Shown piece by piece: positions 53,147-60,151 of a stretch of DNA of 64,000 nucleotides (positions are counted from its first letter, which is position 1; each line of letters begins with the position of its first letter). The notes under the pieces were generated by a model that worked only from the letters and a program-made list of their open reading frames with translations, ran no database searches and had not been told where the DNA came from. The stretch is from positions 41,731 to 105,730 of the forward strand of contig CAKUTA010000006.1 of NCBI GenBank assembly GCA_934691625.1, written 5' to 3'. The stretch is from an uncultured Bacteroidales bacterium (lineage in GTDB: Bacteria > Bacteroidota > Bacteroidia > Bacteroidales > UBA932). The translations under genes and the position numbers were made by a program.

Positions 53147-53586
53147 CATTCATTGACATCCCGTCATTTTGCGCAGCAAGCGTCGCCCGACACCTTGCCG
53201 GCGGGACCATAGTGAAAGCCGGTAGTGTGTATGACACCAAGGACCAGACCAAGCCGCAAGACCAGTATTGGTTTGAGAATTTCCGCATGAGGCATTGGCC
53301 AGAACTATATACCGGCAGCCAGTTCCCAGGCGACTCGGCAAGCCTCGACCAGTTCTTCCGCCAGATAACGCCCAATACGGGTGATTACGACCCGGAGGTG
53401 ATAGCCAATGCCATGTCGGCTGTGTTCGACAGAACTGGCGATGGCATTCTTGTAACCCATTCACAGGGCGGCAGACCTGGCTGGCTTACTGCCATCCAGA
53501 ATCGGCATGTCAAGGCGGTGGCAGCCTATGAGCCTGGCAGCGACTTCGTGTTTCCTGAGGGCGAGGTGCCTGCGCCCATCAAGTGA
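53147..53586 (+). pseudogene. Alpha/beta-hydrolase fragment
   Basis: The frame reads LAGGTIVKAGSVYDTKDQTK and PQDQYWFENFRMRHWPELYT. It has the nucleophile elbow ILVTHSQGGRPGW and ends EVPAPIK. The upstream N-terminal strand region and the downstream catalytic histidine are missing, and no start codon is present. It lies after the deaminase gene in DNA without other complete genes. Confidence 0.65.
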
Positions 53587-53680
53587 AAACGATCTGCCCA
53601 GTTTCCATTAATGGGGTAATATTTGCCGTAATTGAGGCACTGACCAAACGCGCAAAAGAGGAACAGGAAAATAACGAGAA

Positions 53681-53740
53681 ACCGGCCTGCAGACCGCCGT
53701 TGCGCTCGACAAGGACACAGAGTATGGCTTCCTCGATCCT
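53681..53740 (-). pseudogene. Remnant of the small HARE-HTH-like gene
   Basis: On the minus strand, 20 codons read RIEEAILCVLVERNGGLQAG, matching the first part of the protein encoded at 35137-35343 (KIEEAILYVLAERNGGLKT). Start and C-terminal part are absent. It touches the 3' end of the YbjQ-type gene. Confidence 0.65.
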
Positions 53741-53742
53741 CC

Positions 53743-54063
53743 TCAGTCGATGATGACGGCTGTCCCGGAAGCCGTGGCCATAAGCATGCCGTTGTCGACT
53801 CCAAGTGTCTCGTAATCGATGTCAATGCCTACCACGGCGTTGGCCCCGCGCTCCATCACACGCTGCGACATCTCCGCCAGAGCCTTTTCCCTGGCCTGGA
53901 TAAGCTCGTTCTCGTATGAGCTGGAGCGTCCTCCGATGAAATTGCGGATGCTGGCACCGAAGTCCTTGAGGAAGTTCACACCGGCGATAACCTCGCCGCA
54001 GACAATTCCCTTGTATTCCCGGATGTTGTGACCTTCAATGGTCGGAGTAGTTGTAAGTATCAT
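53743..54063 (-). CDS. YbjQ/UPF0145 family protein
   Basis: This 106-residue protein has [40 protein letters not shown] and the end [10 protein letters not shown], the standard pattern of the UPF0145 family (pentameric fold, function uncertain). It is followed by the HARE-HTH-like remnant and preceded 12 nt upstream by the nitroreductase gene, so both may be coexpressed. Confidence 0.9.
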   Translation of the reverse strand: MILTTTPTIEGHNIREYKGIVCGEVIAGVNFLKDFGASIRNFIGGRSSSYENELIQAREKALAEMSQRVMERGANAVVGIDIDYETLGVDNGMLMATASGTAVIID

Positions 54064-54075
54064 AATGTTTCTTTT

Positions 54076-54804
54076 TTAATGAAATGCAATATTACCTTTG
54101 TTAAGAATATCCGAGAACTCCTCCCAGATGAAGTTTTCTTTCCCCGCTCCGATTTCGAAGTGAAGTTTGGCGATGCCTGCGTCAATCCTCGTGTAGCCGA
54201 AGATCGAGTGCCCCGGCTTGATTGAGACGATAGGCAGACCGCCTTCCTTGCGGCCTATATATTCGATATAAAACTTCTGCTGGTTCACGGCGGTCGGAGC
54301 GAGAAGTGCCGCCTCGACTCCGCTTCTGAACCAAGATGGAGTCAGGCCACTCACATTACTGATTTTCCGGATGTCTTTGCTCTTATGCTGCACGCCTTGC
54401 GTCTGCCCATAGCCAAGGGCGATGTAGCAGGCAATTTTCTCGTCTTTCTCAAGGCTGCAGGTGCCGGCAATCCTGCGGTAGCTCAGCCCTGCCCAGCAAC
54501 TGTTCAGACCGAGCTGCTGCGCGAGCAGGACAAGCCGTTCACCGTAATAGCCGATGCGCTCGTCCAGGTCACCGGTTTTCTTTCCGGCCATCACGAGATA
54601 GTTCCTCACTCCGGAGAAACTTCCGTATGCCATAGGACCGCTGAACGCCTTCGGCTCGTCAATCACCAGCTGGACGTGAAGATGTCCTTCAGCATTGCCC
54701 ATCTCGATCTCCTCCCGCAAAGCGGCAAGAGTCTCATCCGGAATCAGCTCCGGATTGTATCGCCGCACTGAATGGCGGGCGCGTATCGCTTCAATCTGTG
54801 TCAT
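54076..54804 (-). CDS. Nitroreductase-family flavoprotein (TM1586-like)
   Basis: The 242-residue protein has the nitroreductase start IEAIRARHSVRRYNPELIPD (FMN phosphate-binding arginines), LVLLAQQLGLNSCWAGLSYR and ALGYGQTQGVQHKSKDI, then a second half with LLAPTAVNQQKFYIEYIG. It belongs to the two-domain type. Substrate unknown. I chose the MTQIEAIRARH start; an ATG eight codons earlier also exists. Confidence 0.85.
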   Translation of the reverse strand: MTQIEAIRARHSVRRYNPELIPDETLAALREEIEMGNAEGHLHVQLVIDEPKAFSGPMAYGSFSGVRNYLVMAGKKTGDLDERIGYYGERLVLLAQQLGLNSCWAGLSYRRIAGTCSLEKDEKIACYIALGYGQTQGVQHKSKDIRKISNVSGLTPSWFRSGVEAALLAPTAVNQQKFYIEYIGRKEGGLPIVSIKPGHSIFGYTRIDAGIAKLHFEIGAGKENFIWEEFSDILNKGNIAFH

Positions 54805-54861
54805 TTGCCTAAAATCAATTAAACGCATGAATCAACTTCATCATTCTCAAACTTTATCATA

Positions 54862-55155
54862 TCAGCCAACTGGAGGACATTGATGCCAAATGGCACTGCG
54901 CCTATTTTTTGCAATAGTTCCATATAACTTAATCTGTACACCATTACAAATATAGTCACAGCTCATACAGAAAAACGAATATTTGTCGGTAACATTTACA
55001 TAGCAAATCTCAACTCTCGGATCTGAATCGGATTCTAATCTTGCTTTACCTGTAAGATGTTCATTCTTCAGGAACTCATAGACATAACGCGGGCTCTGAT
55101 AGTATAGTGCCGCCTTGTCATCAATGACCCGCTGGTAAGTCTCAGAATTTATCAC
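54862..55155 (-). CDS. Hypothetical protein
   Basis: This 97-residue frame begins MINSETYQRVIDDKAALYYQ and has a beta-rich C-terminal half with cysteines (YSFFCMSCDYICNGVQIKLY). I do not recognise a family. It is leftward like the nitroreductase. Composition resembles neighbouring genes. It is probably real, with unknown function. Confidence 0.5.
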   Translation of the reverse strand: MINSETYQRVIDDKAALYYQSPRYVYEFLKNEHLTGKARLESDSDPRVEICYVNVTDKYSFFCMSCDYICNGVQIKLYGTIAKNRRSAIWHQCPPVG

Positions 55156-55253
55156 GATTCAAGGGCCCCGGTTATGGACGATGCCTTGCCATTATCTATG
55201 AGGGCACGGACGAAAGATAACGTTAGAATCCGTCCCTTGCCGCTGGACCACCA

Positions 55254-55367
55254 AGATTGTAATTATCTAACAATTAAAATATTATAATCATAACTCACCA
55301 TATCGGGGCTGAAACAGATAGTACGTCTCACTTTTGAAATGGCTGAAACTTTATAATTGCTATCCAT
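55254..55367 (+). repeat. Family D direct repeat, copy D1 (3' half)
   Basis: The text TATCGGGGCTGAAACAGATA, CACTTTTGAAATGGCTGAAA and TTGCTATCCAT matches copies at 56643 and 58466. The first 120 bp of the family are absent. The repeat includes the stop codon of the Fic gene. Confidence 0.75.
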
Positions 55368-56466
55368 TGTCCGAAGGCTCAATGACCAGTGAATAATTTG
55401 TGCTTCGACCACCTTCATCGTTTTTCTTCAGCATACCCTTGTTTACAAGATCCCGAATATCATTGAGAGCCGTGTCCGTCGAGCATTTTCCGATTTTCGC
55501 CCATTTGCCGGAAGTCAGCTTGCCGAAAAAACCATCGAACTGCATATTGATAATCTTACGCTGTCTGTCATTGACTGCAATGTCCCTATGGATTTCCCAG
55601 AAATGAGATTTTGCAAGAACTGATGAAAGTGTTTCTTCTGTTGAAGCAAGCGCTTTCCCGAAACAATCCAGAAACCACAAGAGCCATTCAGTAATGTCGC
55701 CATCACCCTTTTGTGTCTTTTCCAACACATTGTAATAGTCTTTTTGCATTATCTTCATTTCGTTTGACATACTGTAGAACCGCTTCGATGAATGCTCGCT
55801 GCGGGCGAGCAACATATCGGTGATAGCTCGTGTGATACGCCCGTTCCCATCGTCAAATGGGTGGATGCTTACAAACCATAGGTGGGCTATGCCGGCCTTT
55901 ATGACAGGATCAATCTCATTCTCTGTATTCACCCAGCTGATGAACCGGCGCATTTCCTCCGGGACACGTTCTGGCTCAGGTGCCTCATAATGAATTGTCT
56001 CGTGTCCCATCGGGCCGGAAACCACCTGCATCTCCCCAGTGCGATATTTGCCGACTTCAATAGTATAGAGACCGCTTCTTCCTGTCGGGAACAAGACATT
56101 ATGCCACCCGAAAAGACGATCGTCAGACAGCGGCTCGTCATAATGCTGAGTGGCATCCATAAGCATCTCGACTATACCGTCAACATATCTTGAAGTAGAA
56201 ACAAGCCCGGCGGTCTCAATGCCGAGACGGCGAGCAATGGATGAACGGACTTCCATCATATTGAGAGCCTCACCCTCAATCTCACTGGACCGAACAAGTT
56301 CCAATGACATCGTGGCAAGCATTGCTTCATCCTGGAAATCAAAACCCAGCGAAGTCATCCTGCCAAGCATCAGCCCCTGCATAGCCCTGACGGTGCCAAG
56401 TCTGTTCATAACGGCCTCCTTATCGTAATTGAAATCCCACCTGTTTTTTCTTTGATGCAAATACAT
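55360..56466 (-). CDS. Fic-domain AMPylase with C-terminal winged helix
   Basis: The 368-residue protein has a DUF4172-like N-terminus (RWDFNYDKEAVMNRLGTVRA), a class II inhibitory motif SSEIEGE (residues 60-66), the active-site loop HPFDDGNGRITRAI near residue 200, and a winged helix at the end (SGKWAKIGKCSTDTALNDIR, DLVNKGMLKK). It should transfer AMP to a target, probably itself or a partner, and the winged helix suggests it controls its own promoter. The TAGATTTG box at 56483 gives a leader of about 10 nt. Confidence 0.9.
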   Translation of the reverse strand: MYLHQRKNRWDFNYDKEAVMNRLGTVRAMQGLMLGRMTSLGFDFQDEAMLATMSLELVRSSEIEGEALNMMEVRSSIARRLGIETAGLVSTSRYVDGIVEMLMDATQHYDEPLSDDRLFGWHNVLFPTGRSGLYTIEVGKYRTGEMQVVSGPMGHETIHYEAPEPERVPEEMRRFISWVNTENEIDPVIKAGIAHLWFVSIHPFDDGNGRITRAITDMLLARSEHSSKRFYSMSNEMKIMQKDYYNVLEKTQKGDGDITEWLLWFLDCFGKALASTEETLSSVLAKSHFWEIHRDIAVNDRQRKIINMQFDGFFGKLTSGKWAKIGKCSTDTALNDIRDLVNKGMLKKNDEGGRSTNYSLVIEPSDNG

Positions 56467-56482
56467 ATTCGACTATTTTCAA

Positions 56483-56560
56483 CAAATCTATAAAATTTTC
56501 GGGGAATAACCGATATATTCGCCGAAAGATATTCGGTGAATAAGAAGTGTATTTACCGAA
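56483..56560 (-). promoter_or_regulatory. Fic promoter with two tandem palindromic operators
   Basis: Four boxes occur: TTCGGGGAATA (56498-56508, plus), TATTCGCCGAA (56516-56526), TTCGGTGAATA (56532-56542) and TATTTACCGAA (56550-56560). Boxes 1-2 and 3-4 form two inverted repeats, each with a 7-bp spacer, and the pair repeats with a 34-bp period. The -7 box CAAATCTA (TAGATTTG on the minus strand) is at 56483-56490, so operator 1 covers the promoter. Confidence 0.75.
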
Positions 56561-56575
56561 TAGGAATTTCAAAAT

Positions 56576-56620
56576 CTTGATTTCGTGTAATTTCACTTGC
56601 AGCAAAAACTTGATTCCGTG
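56576..56620 (+). repeat. 33-bp tandem repeat, first array (two units)
   Basis: CTTGATTTCGTGTAATTTC starts at 56576 and CTTGATTCCGTGTATTTCC starts at 56609, exactly 33 bp apart. They lie 16 bp upstream of the Fic operators, between these and D2, and share the core with the array in the ATPase leader. Confidence 0.7.
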
Positions 56621-56642
56621 TATTTCCCACCACGAATATGGT

Positions 56643-56876
56643 GCATTTCCGGCACAGAAAAAGCACCTGAACCCCCAGTGCTTCAGCCATAAATTATTGA
56701 AAATCAATCAATAATATTCCAATAACGGGTTAATGCTCTTCCTCGTTAAATCAGCCATAGTTCTCTTGTAATCATCTTGTTGTCAATATATTATAATTAC
56801 AGTTTACCACATCGGGGCTGAAATAGGTAGCCCATTTCACTTTTGAAACGGCTGAAACCTGATAATGACTATCCAT
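56643..56876 (+). repeat. Family D direct repeat, copy D2 (complete)
   Basis: This 234-bp copy has the hairpin AAGCACCTGAACCCCCAGTG/CTT (terminator-like), a central AT-rich part with TTAAATCAGCC, and the 3' part CATCGGGGCTGAAATAGGTA, then CACTTTTGAAACGGCTGAAA. It lies between the Fic and ATPase genes. It is about 80% or more identical by eye to D3. Confidence 0.82.
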
Positions 56877-56881
56877 CCGAG

Positions 56882-56912
56882 TTGCATTTGTTGTTTCTCT
56901 TTCGTACATTTG
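56882..56912 (+). promoter_or_regulatory. Promoter of the ATPase at 56992
   Basis: TTG (56882-56884), a 20-bp spacer and TACATTTG (56905-56912) match the consensus. Transcription should start near 56919, so the leader consists almost only of the 33-bp repeat array. Confidence 0.7.
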
Positions 56913-56913
56913 T

Positions 56914-56991
56914 CTTGATTTCGTGTAAAAACACAATGTTTCACAGCTTGATTTCGTGTAATTCTAGTGTAATGCAAAGCTTGATTTCGTG
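56914..56991 (+). repeat. 33-bp tandem repeat, second array (three units) in the ATPase leader
   Basis: CTTGATTTCGTG starts at 56914, 56947 and 56980, exactly 33 bp apart, and the third unit runs directly into the ATG. The regions between are not conserved (AAAACACAATG versus ATTCTAGTG). The array begins at the promoter -7 box and fills the leader. Confidence 0.78.
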
Positions 56992-58374
56992 ATGAAAAGA
57001 AAATTATATGACCAACTCGTCATCTGGAAGACCAAGCGGCACGGCAAATCCGCAATGATGATAGAAGGCGCAAGACGTGTCGGGAAGAGCTATATCGTCG
57101 AAGAGTTCGCAAAGAACGAATACAAAAGCCATATCATCATTGATTTCTTCAAGGTCGGAGATGACATAAAGGATTTGTTCAAGAACTACAAGGGTAATCT
57201 GGATATGCTCTTCACATACCTGAGCACATTCTATTCGACAAAACTTTACCCACGGGAGTCAATCATCGTATTCGATGAGATTGAGTTCTGTCCTACCGCC
57301 CGTGCAGCCATCAAATATCTGGTAGAGGACGGACGTTATGATTATCTGGAGACCGGCTCTCTCCTCGGTATGCAGATGAGCACCAGAAAGAAGTTGAAAA
57401 GCGATGAAAAACAGGAAGACTATCTCGTTCCGTCAGAAGAGGAAAAGGCGGTCTTGCAACCTATGGACTTTGAGGAATTTCTGTGGGCACTCGGTGAAGA
57501 AAATCTGATGGAGTTCGTAAGAATGAAGTTCGAGACAAAAGAACCGGTGGGGCAATCAATGCATCGTAAACTGATGGACTACTTTCGCCTTTATATGATA
57601 GTCGGAGGAATGCCTCAGGCTGTAATGGAATATCTTGAAACAAGGTCTTTCGAAGATGTAGACAGGGTCAAAAGGCAAATCTTGAACCTATACAACAATT
57701 GTATAGACCAGTATGCCGGAATACACACACCGAAAGTAAAGGCAATCTACGAGGCCATTCCAGGTCAGCTGCAACTTCACGAGCATAAGTTTCAGCTCTC
57801 CGACTTGCATAAGGATGCGAGATTCAGGGACTACGACAGTTCGTTCTTCTGGTTGAGGGATGCCCGTATGGTAAATCTTGCATTCAATACAACGGAACCA
57901 AGCATCGGGCTCGGGCTCAAACAAAGGGACAATTCGCTCAAATGTTATATGAATGACACAGGGCTGATAATCAGCCATTCTTTTGATGAACGGGGAATTG
58001 TTTCGGAACAACTGTATCAGAAGATTCTCAAGGACAAACTAGAAATCAATGCAGGAATGCTGATGGAGAACATTGTCGCCCAGATGCTTGCCGCAATCGG
58101 ATGCAAATTGTTTTTCTATTCGAATCCGTCAAGGGAGAACAAGGACGACAGAATGGAGATTGACTTCCTGATATCGAAGAAATCAATCACAAGCCGTCAT
58201 AATATTTCTCCTATCGAAGTAAAGTCTTCGTCAGCCTTTACAATCACGTCTCTGGAAAAGTGCATCAGAAAATATGCAAATTACCTTGCCCAGCCTTACA
58301 TTGTCCATACCGGAGACCTCGAAGCAAAAGGAAACCTCCTTTACATTCCGCTATATATGGTTCCGTGTTTGTAG
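56992..58374 (+). CDS. AAA ATPase with C-terminal DUF4143/PD-(D/E)XK domain
   Basis: The 460-residue protein has Walker A GARRVGKSY (near residue 25), Walker B IIVFDEIEFC, sensor DYLETGSLLG, and the nuclease-like end RMEIDFLISKKSITSRHNIS, then PIEVKSSSAF. GTG at 56989 is another possible start. It is bracketed by full copies of repeat D and divergent from the Fic gene. This family has no established function. Confidence 0.85.
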   Translation: MKRKLYDQLVIWKTKRHGKSAMMIEGARRVGKSYIVEEFAKNEYKSHIIIDFFKVGDDIKDLFKNYKGNLDMLFTYLSTFYSTKLYPRESIIVFDEIEFCPTARAAIKYLVEDGRYDYLETGSLLGMQMSTRKKLKSDEKQEDYLVPSEEEKAVLQPMDFEEFLWALGEENLMEFVRMKFETKEPVGQSMHRKLMDYFRLYMIVGGMPQAVMEYLETRSFEDVDRVKRQILNLYNNCIDQYAGIHTPKVKAIYEAIPGQLQLHEHKFQLSDLHKDARFRDYDSSFFWLRDARMVNLAFNTTEPSIGLGLKQRDNSLKCYMNDTGLIISHSFDERGIVSEQLYQKILKDKLEINAGMLMENIVAQMLAAIGCKLFFYSNPSRENKDDRMEIDFLISKKSITSRHNISPIEVKSSSAFTITSLEKCIRKYANYLAQPYIVHTGDLEAKGNLLYIPLYMVPCL

Positions 58375-58465
58375 AATCAATTTACTACTCTTATTTCAAG
58401 GAAGATTTACCGTTTCACTGGATAGTAATTGGGTAGTTTGAGCCTGTTTTTACCCCGAAAAAGGG

Positions 58466-58701
58466 ACATTTTCGGCACGAAAAAAGCACCGGGACTTCCC
58501 AGTGCTTCAATCATAAATTATTGAAAAATCAATCAATAATGTTTCAATAATGCCTTAATACTCCTCCTCGTTAAATCAGCCAAGATACTTTTGTAATCAT
58601 CTTATGTTCAAATGGTTATAAAGGATACCTGCCGTATCGGGGCTGAAATGGGTAGTCTGTTTCACTTTTGAAATGGCTGAAACTTGACAATGACTATCCA
58701 T
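58466..58701 (+). repeat. Family D direct repeat, copy D3 (complete)
   Basis: The 236-bp copy has the hairpin AAGCAC (58484-58489)/GTGCTT (58502-58507), AATCAATCAATAATGTTTC, then TATCGGGGCTGAAATGGGTA and GACTATCCAT. It follows the ATPase stop by 91 bp and stands 15 bp from the XRE stop. Confidence 0.82.
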
Positions 58702-58716
58702 CGGGAAATCAACCAT

Positions 58717-58998
58717 TTATCTCAAATTATGGAGTAAGTTCTCGATGTCTTTCTTTGACTTCACAATAACCGGCTCGCCATTGACATAAAGACATCCGTG
58801 GACACTTGTGTCTGGTTCTTTGTCAAACAGGTCATCCACCTCAACACCGAGAGCGGAAGCCACCTGTTGTAGCCTGCTCAATGTCGGGTTGTTGTTCAAA
58901 CTCTGCGACAAGGAGATCGGACTTATGCCGATATGCTGTGCCACTTCTGTAAGGGAGATATTCTTCTCCTTACAGACCTTCTTTATGTTTAGTCCCAT
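58717..58998 (-). CDS. XRE-family (Cro/CI) DNA-binding protein
   Basis: The 93-residue protein has an HTH with LTEVAQHIGISPISLSQSLN and NPTLSRLQQVASALGVEVDD (typical HTH_XRE), then a C-terminal part with KSKKDIENLLHNLR. It is divergent from the integrase. The intergenic region holds operator-like boxes. It is probably a repressor of the element or its integrase. Confidence 0.85.
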   Translation of the reverse strand: MGLNIKKVCKEKNISLTEVAQHIGISPISLSQSLNNNPTLSRLQQVASALGVEVDDLFDKEPDTSVHGCLYVNGEPVIVKSKKDIENLLHNLR

Positions 58999-59023
58999 TT
59001 ATGATTGCTATTCTTGCTTGATG

Positions 59024-59123
59024 CAAATATACATAAATTATGATTATGTTCATAATTTTCATTCAAATTCCACAAAAATTATGAATGAAGCCTTGTATAA
59101 TTATGAATAAAGGCTTATCTTTG
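59024..59123. promoter_or_regulatory. Divergent promoters with AATTATGAA boxes, XRE and integrase
   Basis: The minus -7 box is TATATTTG (59024-59031). The plus promoter is TTG (59093-59095) with a 20-bp spacer and TATCTTTG (59116-59123). AATTATGAA boxes lie at 59049-59057 (minus), 59077-59086 and 59099-59108 (plus, 22 bp apart). The third box lies inside the integrase promoter spacer. Confidence 0.7.
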
Positions 59124-59161
59124 CATCAACAAATAAGAACAAACACATAAAAGTATTGACG

Positions 59162-59750
59162 ATGAGCCAGAAACATTCATACACAACAGCGGATTATCTT
59201 CCGTGGGACACAATGCTGAACATTACGCACAAATTATTCCGTAATGGCAAATATAGGATGAGCCTTCTTGTTGCGTGTGGCAGCTTCTTCGGTCTTCGTA
59301 TCAGCGATCTTCTCGGTCTTACATGGAAACAGATACTCGGCGAGAGCTTTACCCTCAACGAGAAGAAGACGGGGGAAGCACCGAGAGATAAAGGTCAATG
59401 CTGGTGTGCGTGAACATATCAAGGAGTGTTATACGGCACTGAATATAAAAGACCCTCACGAGAAATGCTTCCTCAACCGCAACGGGGATGTAATCTCCGT
59501 TCAACGTATAAATGTTGTCTTGAAGGAAATCAAGGTGAAGTATGGGCTGAAAGACATTCAGCACTTCTCCACCCATTCTTTCCGTAAGACCTTCGGTCGT
59601 CAAGTAGTGGAAATGGCCGGAGAGAACAGCGAGATGGCCGTAATAAAACTGGCTGAGATATTCAATCACTCATCTACCGCCATCACGAGAAGATATCTCG
59701 GCTTACGGCAGCAAGAGTTGAGTGCAGTATATGAGACTCTTCGTTTTTAA
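59162..59750 (+). pseudogene. Tyrosine recombinase (integrase), frameshifted at a G5 run
   Basis: Frame 1 (59162-59413) gives MSQKHSYTTADYLPW..., CGSFFGLRISDLLGLTWKQI with the first catalytic Arg. The continuation is in the next frame from about 59376: KHREIKVNAGVREHIKECYT, then HSFRKTFGRQVVEM (HxxR) and FNHSSTAITRRYLGL (second His/Tyr). The shift falls in GGGGG at 59371-59375; removing one G restores TGKHREIK. Only the catalytic domain is present, as in the small integrases of Bacteroidota. It could be a pseudogene, an assembly error or a slippage-controlled gene. Confidence 0.8.
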
Positions 59751-59785
59751 ATCATCTTTTACAAATAGCGTATAATAGGACGGTT

Positions 59786-60115
59786 ATGGACTTTAGAACA
59801 CAACTCGACTCAATTCTTAACTCCCAACTGGTCATTCTTGGCTCTTGGGGGTATTGCAACGAAACAATCATTGAAAATGGTATACGATTCAATGTGCGAG
59901 GATTCCTTTTTTCTGGAATTGTCAAAGTAATTCTTAATGCTGATGAAACTTATACTGTTATACTGGAGCGTCCTGAAGGATGTATCTATACCAGAATAAC
60001 AGGTGTTGATGCGGATAATTTAATTAGCACAATTGACGCGCTTGTAGAGAAGAATTGTCCTCAAAATGAATACGAGGTAAAGGTTAAGAATGATAGATTG
60101 TGCAGAATAATTTAG
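59786..60115 (+). CDS. Hypothetical protein beside the restriction-modification genes
   Basis: This 109-residue protein has an N-terminal helix and a beta-rich middle (FNVRGFLFSGIVKVILNADE, TYTVILERPEGCIYTRITGV). It is more AT-rich than the core genes, like the next two genes. I do not recognise a family. Its place 36 nt before the methyltransferase suggests a link with the system. Confidence 0.6.
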   Translation: MDFRTQLDSILNSQLVILGSWGYCNETIIENGIRFNVRGFLFSGIVKVILNADETYTVILERPEGCIYTRITGVDADNLISTIDALVEKNCPQNEYEVKVKNDRLCRII

Positions 60116-60151
60116 TATCTTTGCGTAAGGTATTTATTTAATCTTAGTAAG

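Noticed and set aside
53587..53680. Plus-strand segment LTKRAKEEQENNEKP
   Set aside because: It looks like the charged end of some protein, but is too short and has no start to assign.
56576..56991. 33-bp repeats as a CRISPR array
   Set aside because: The units are contiguous with short variable parts of about 20 bp, a conserved core of only 12-13 bp, and there are no cas genes. They look like operator or leader repeats.
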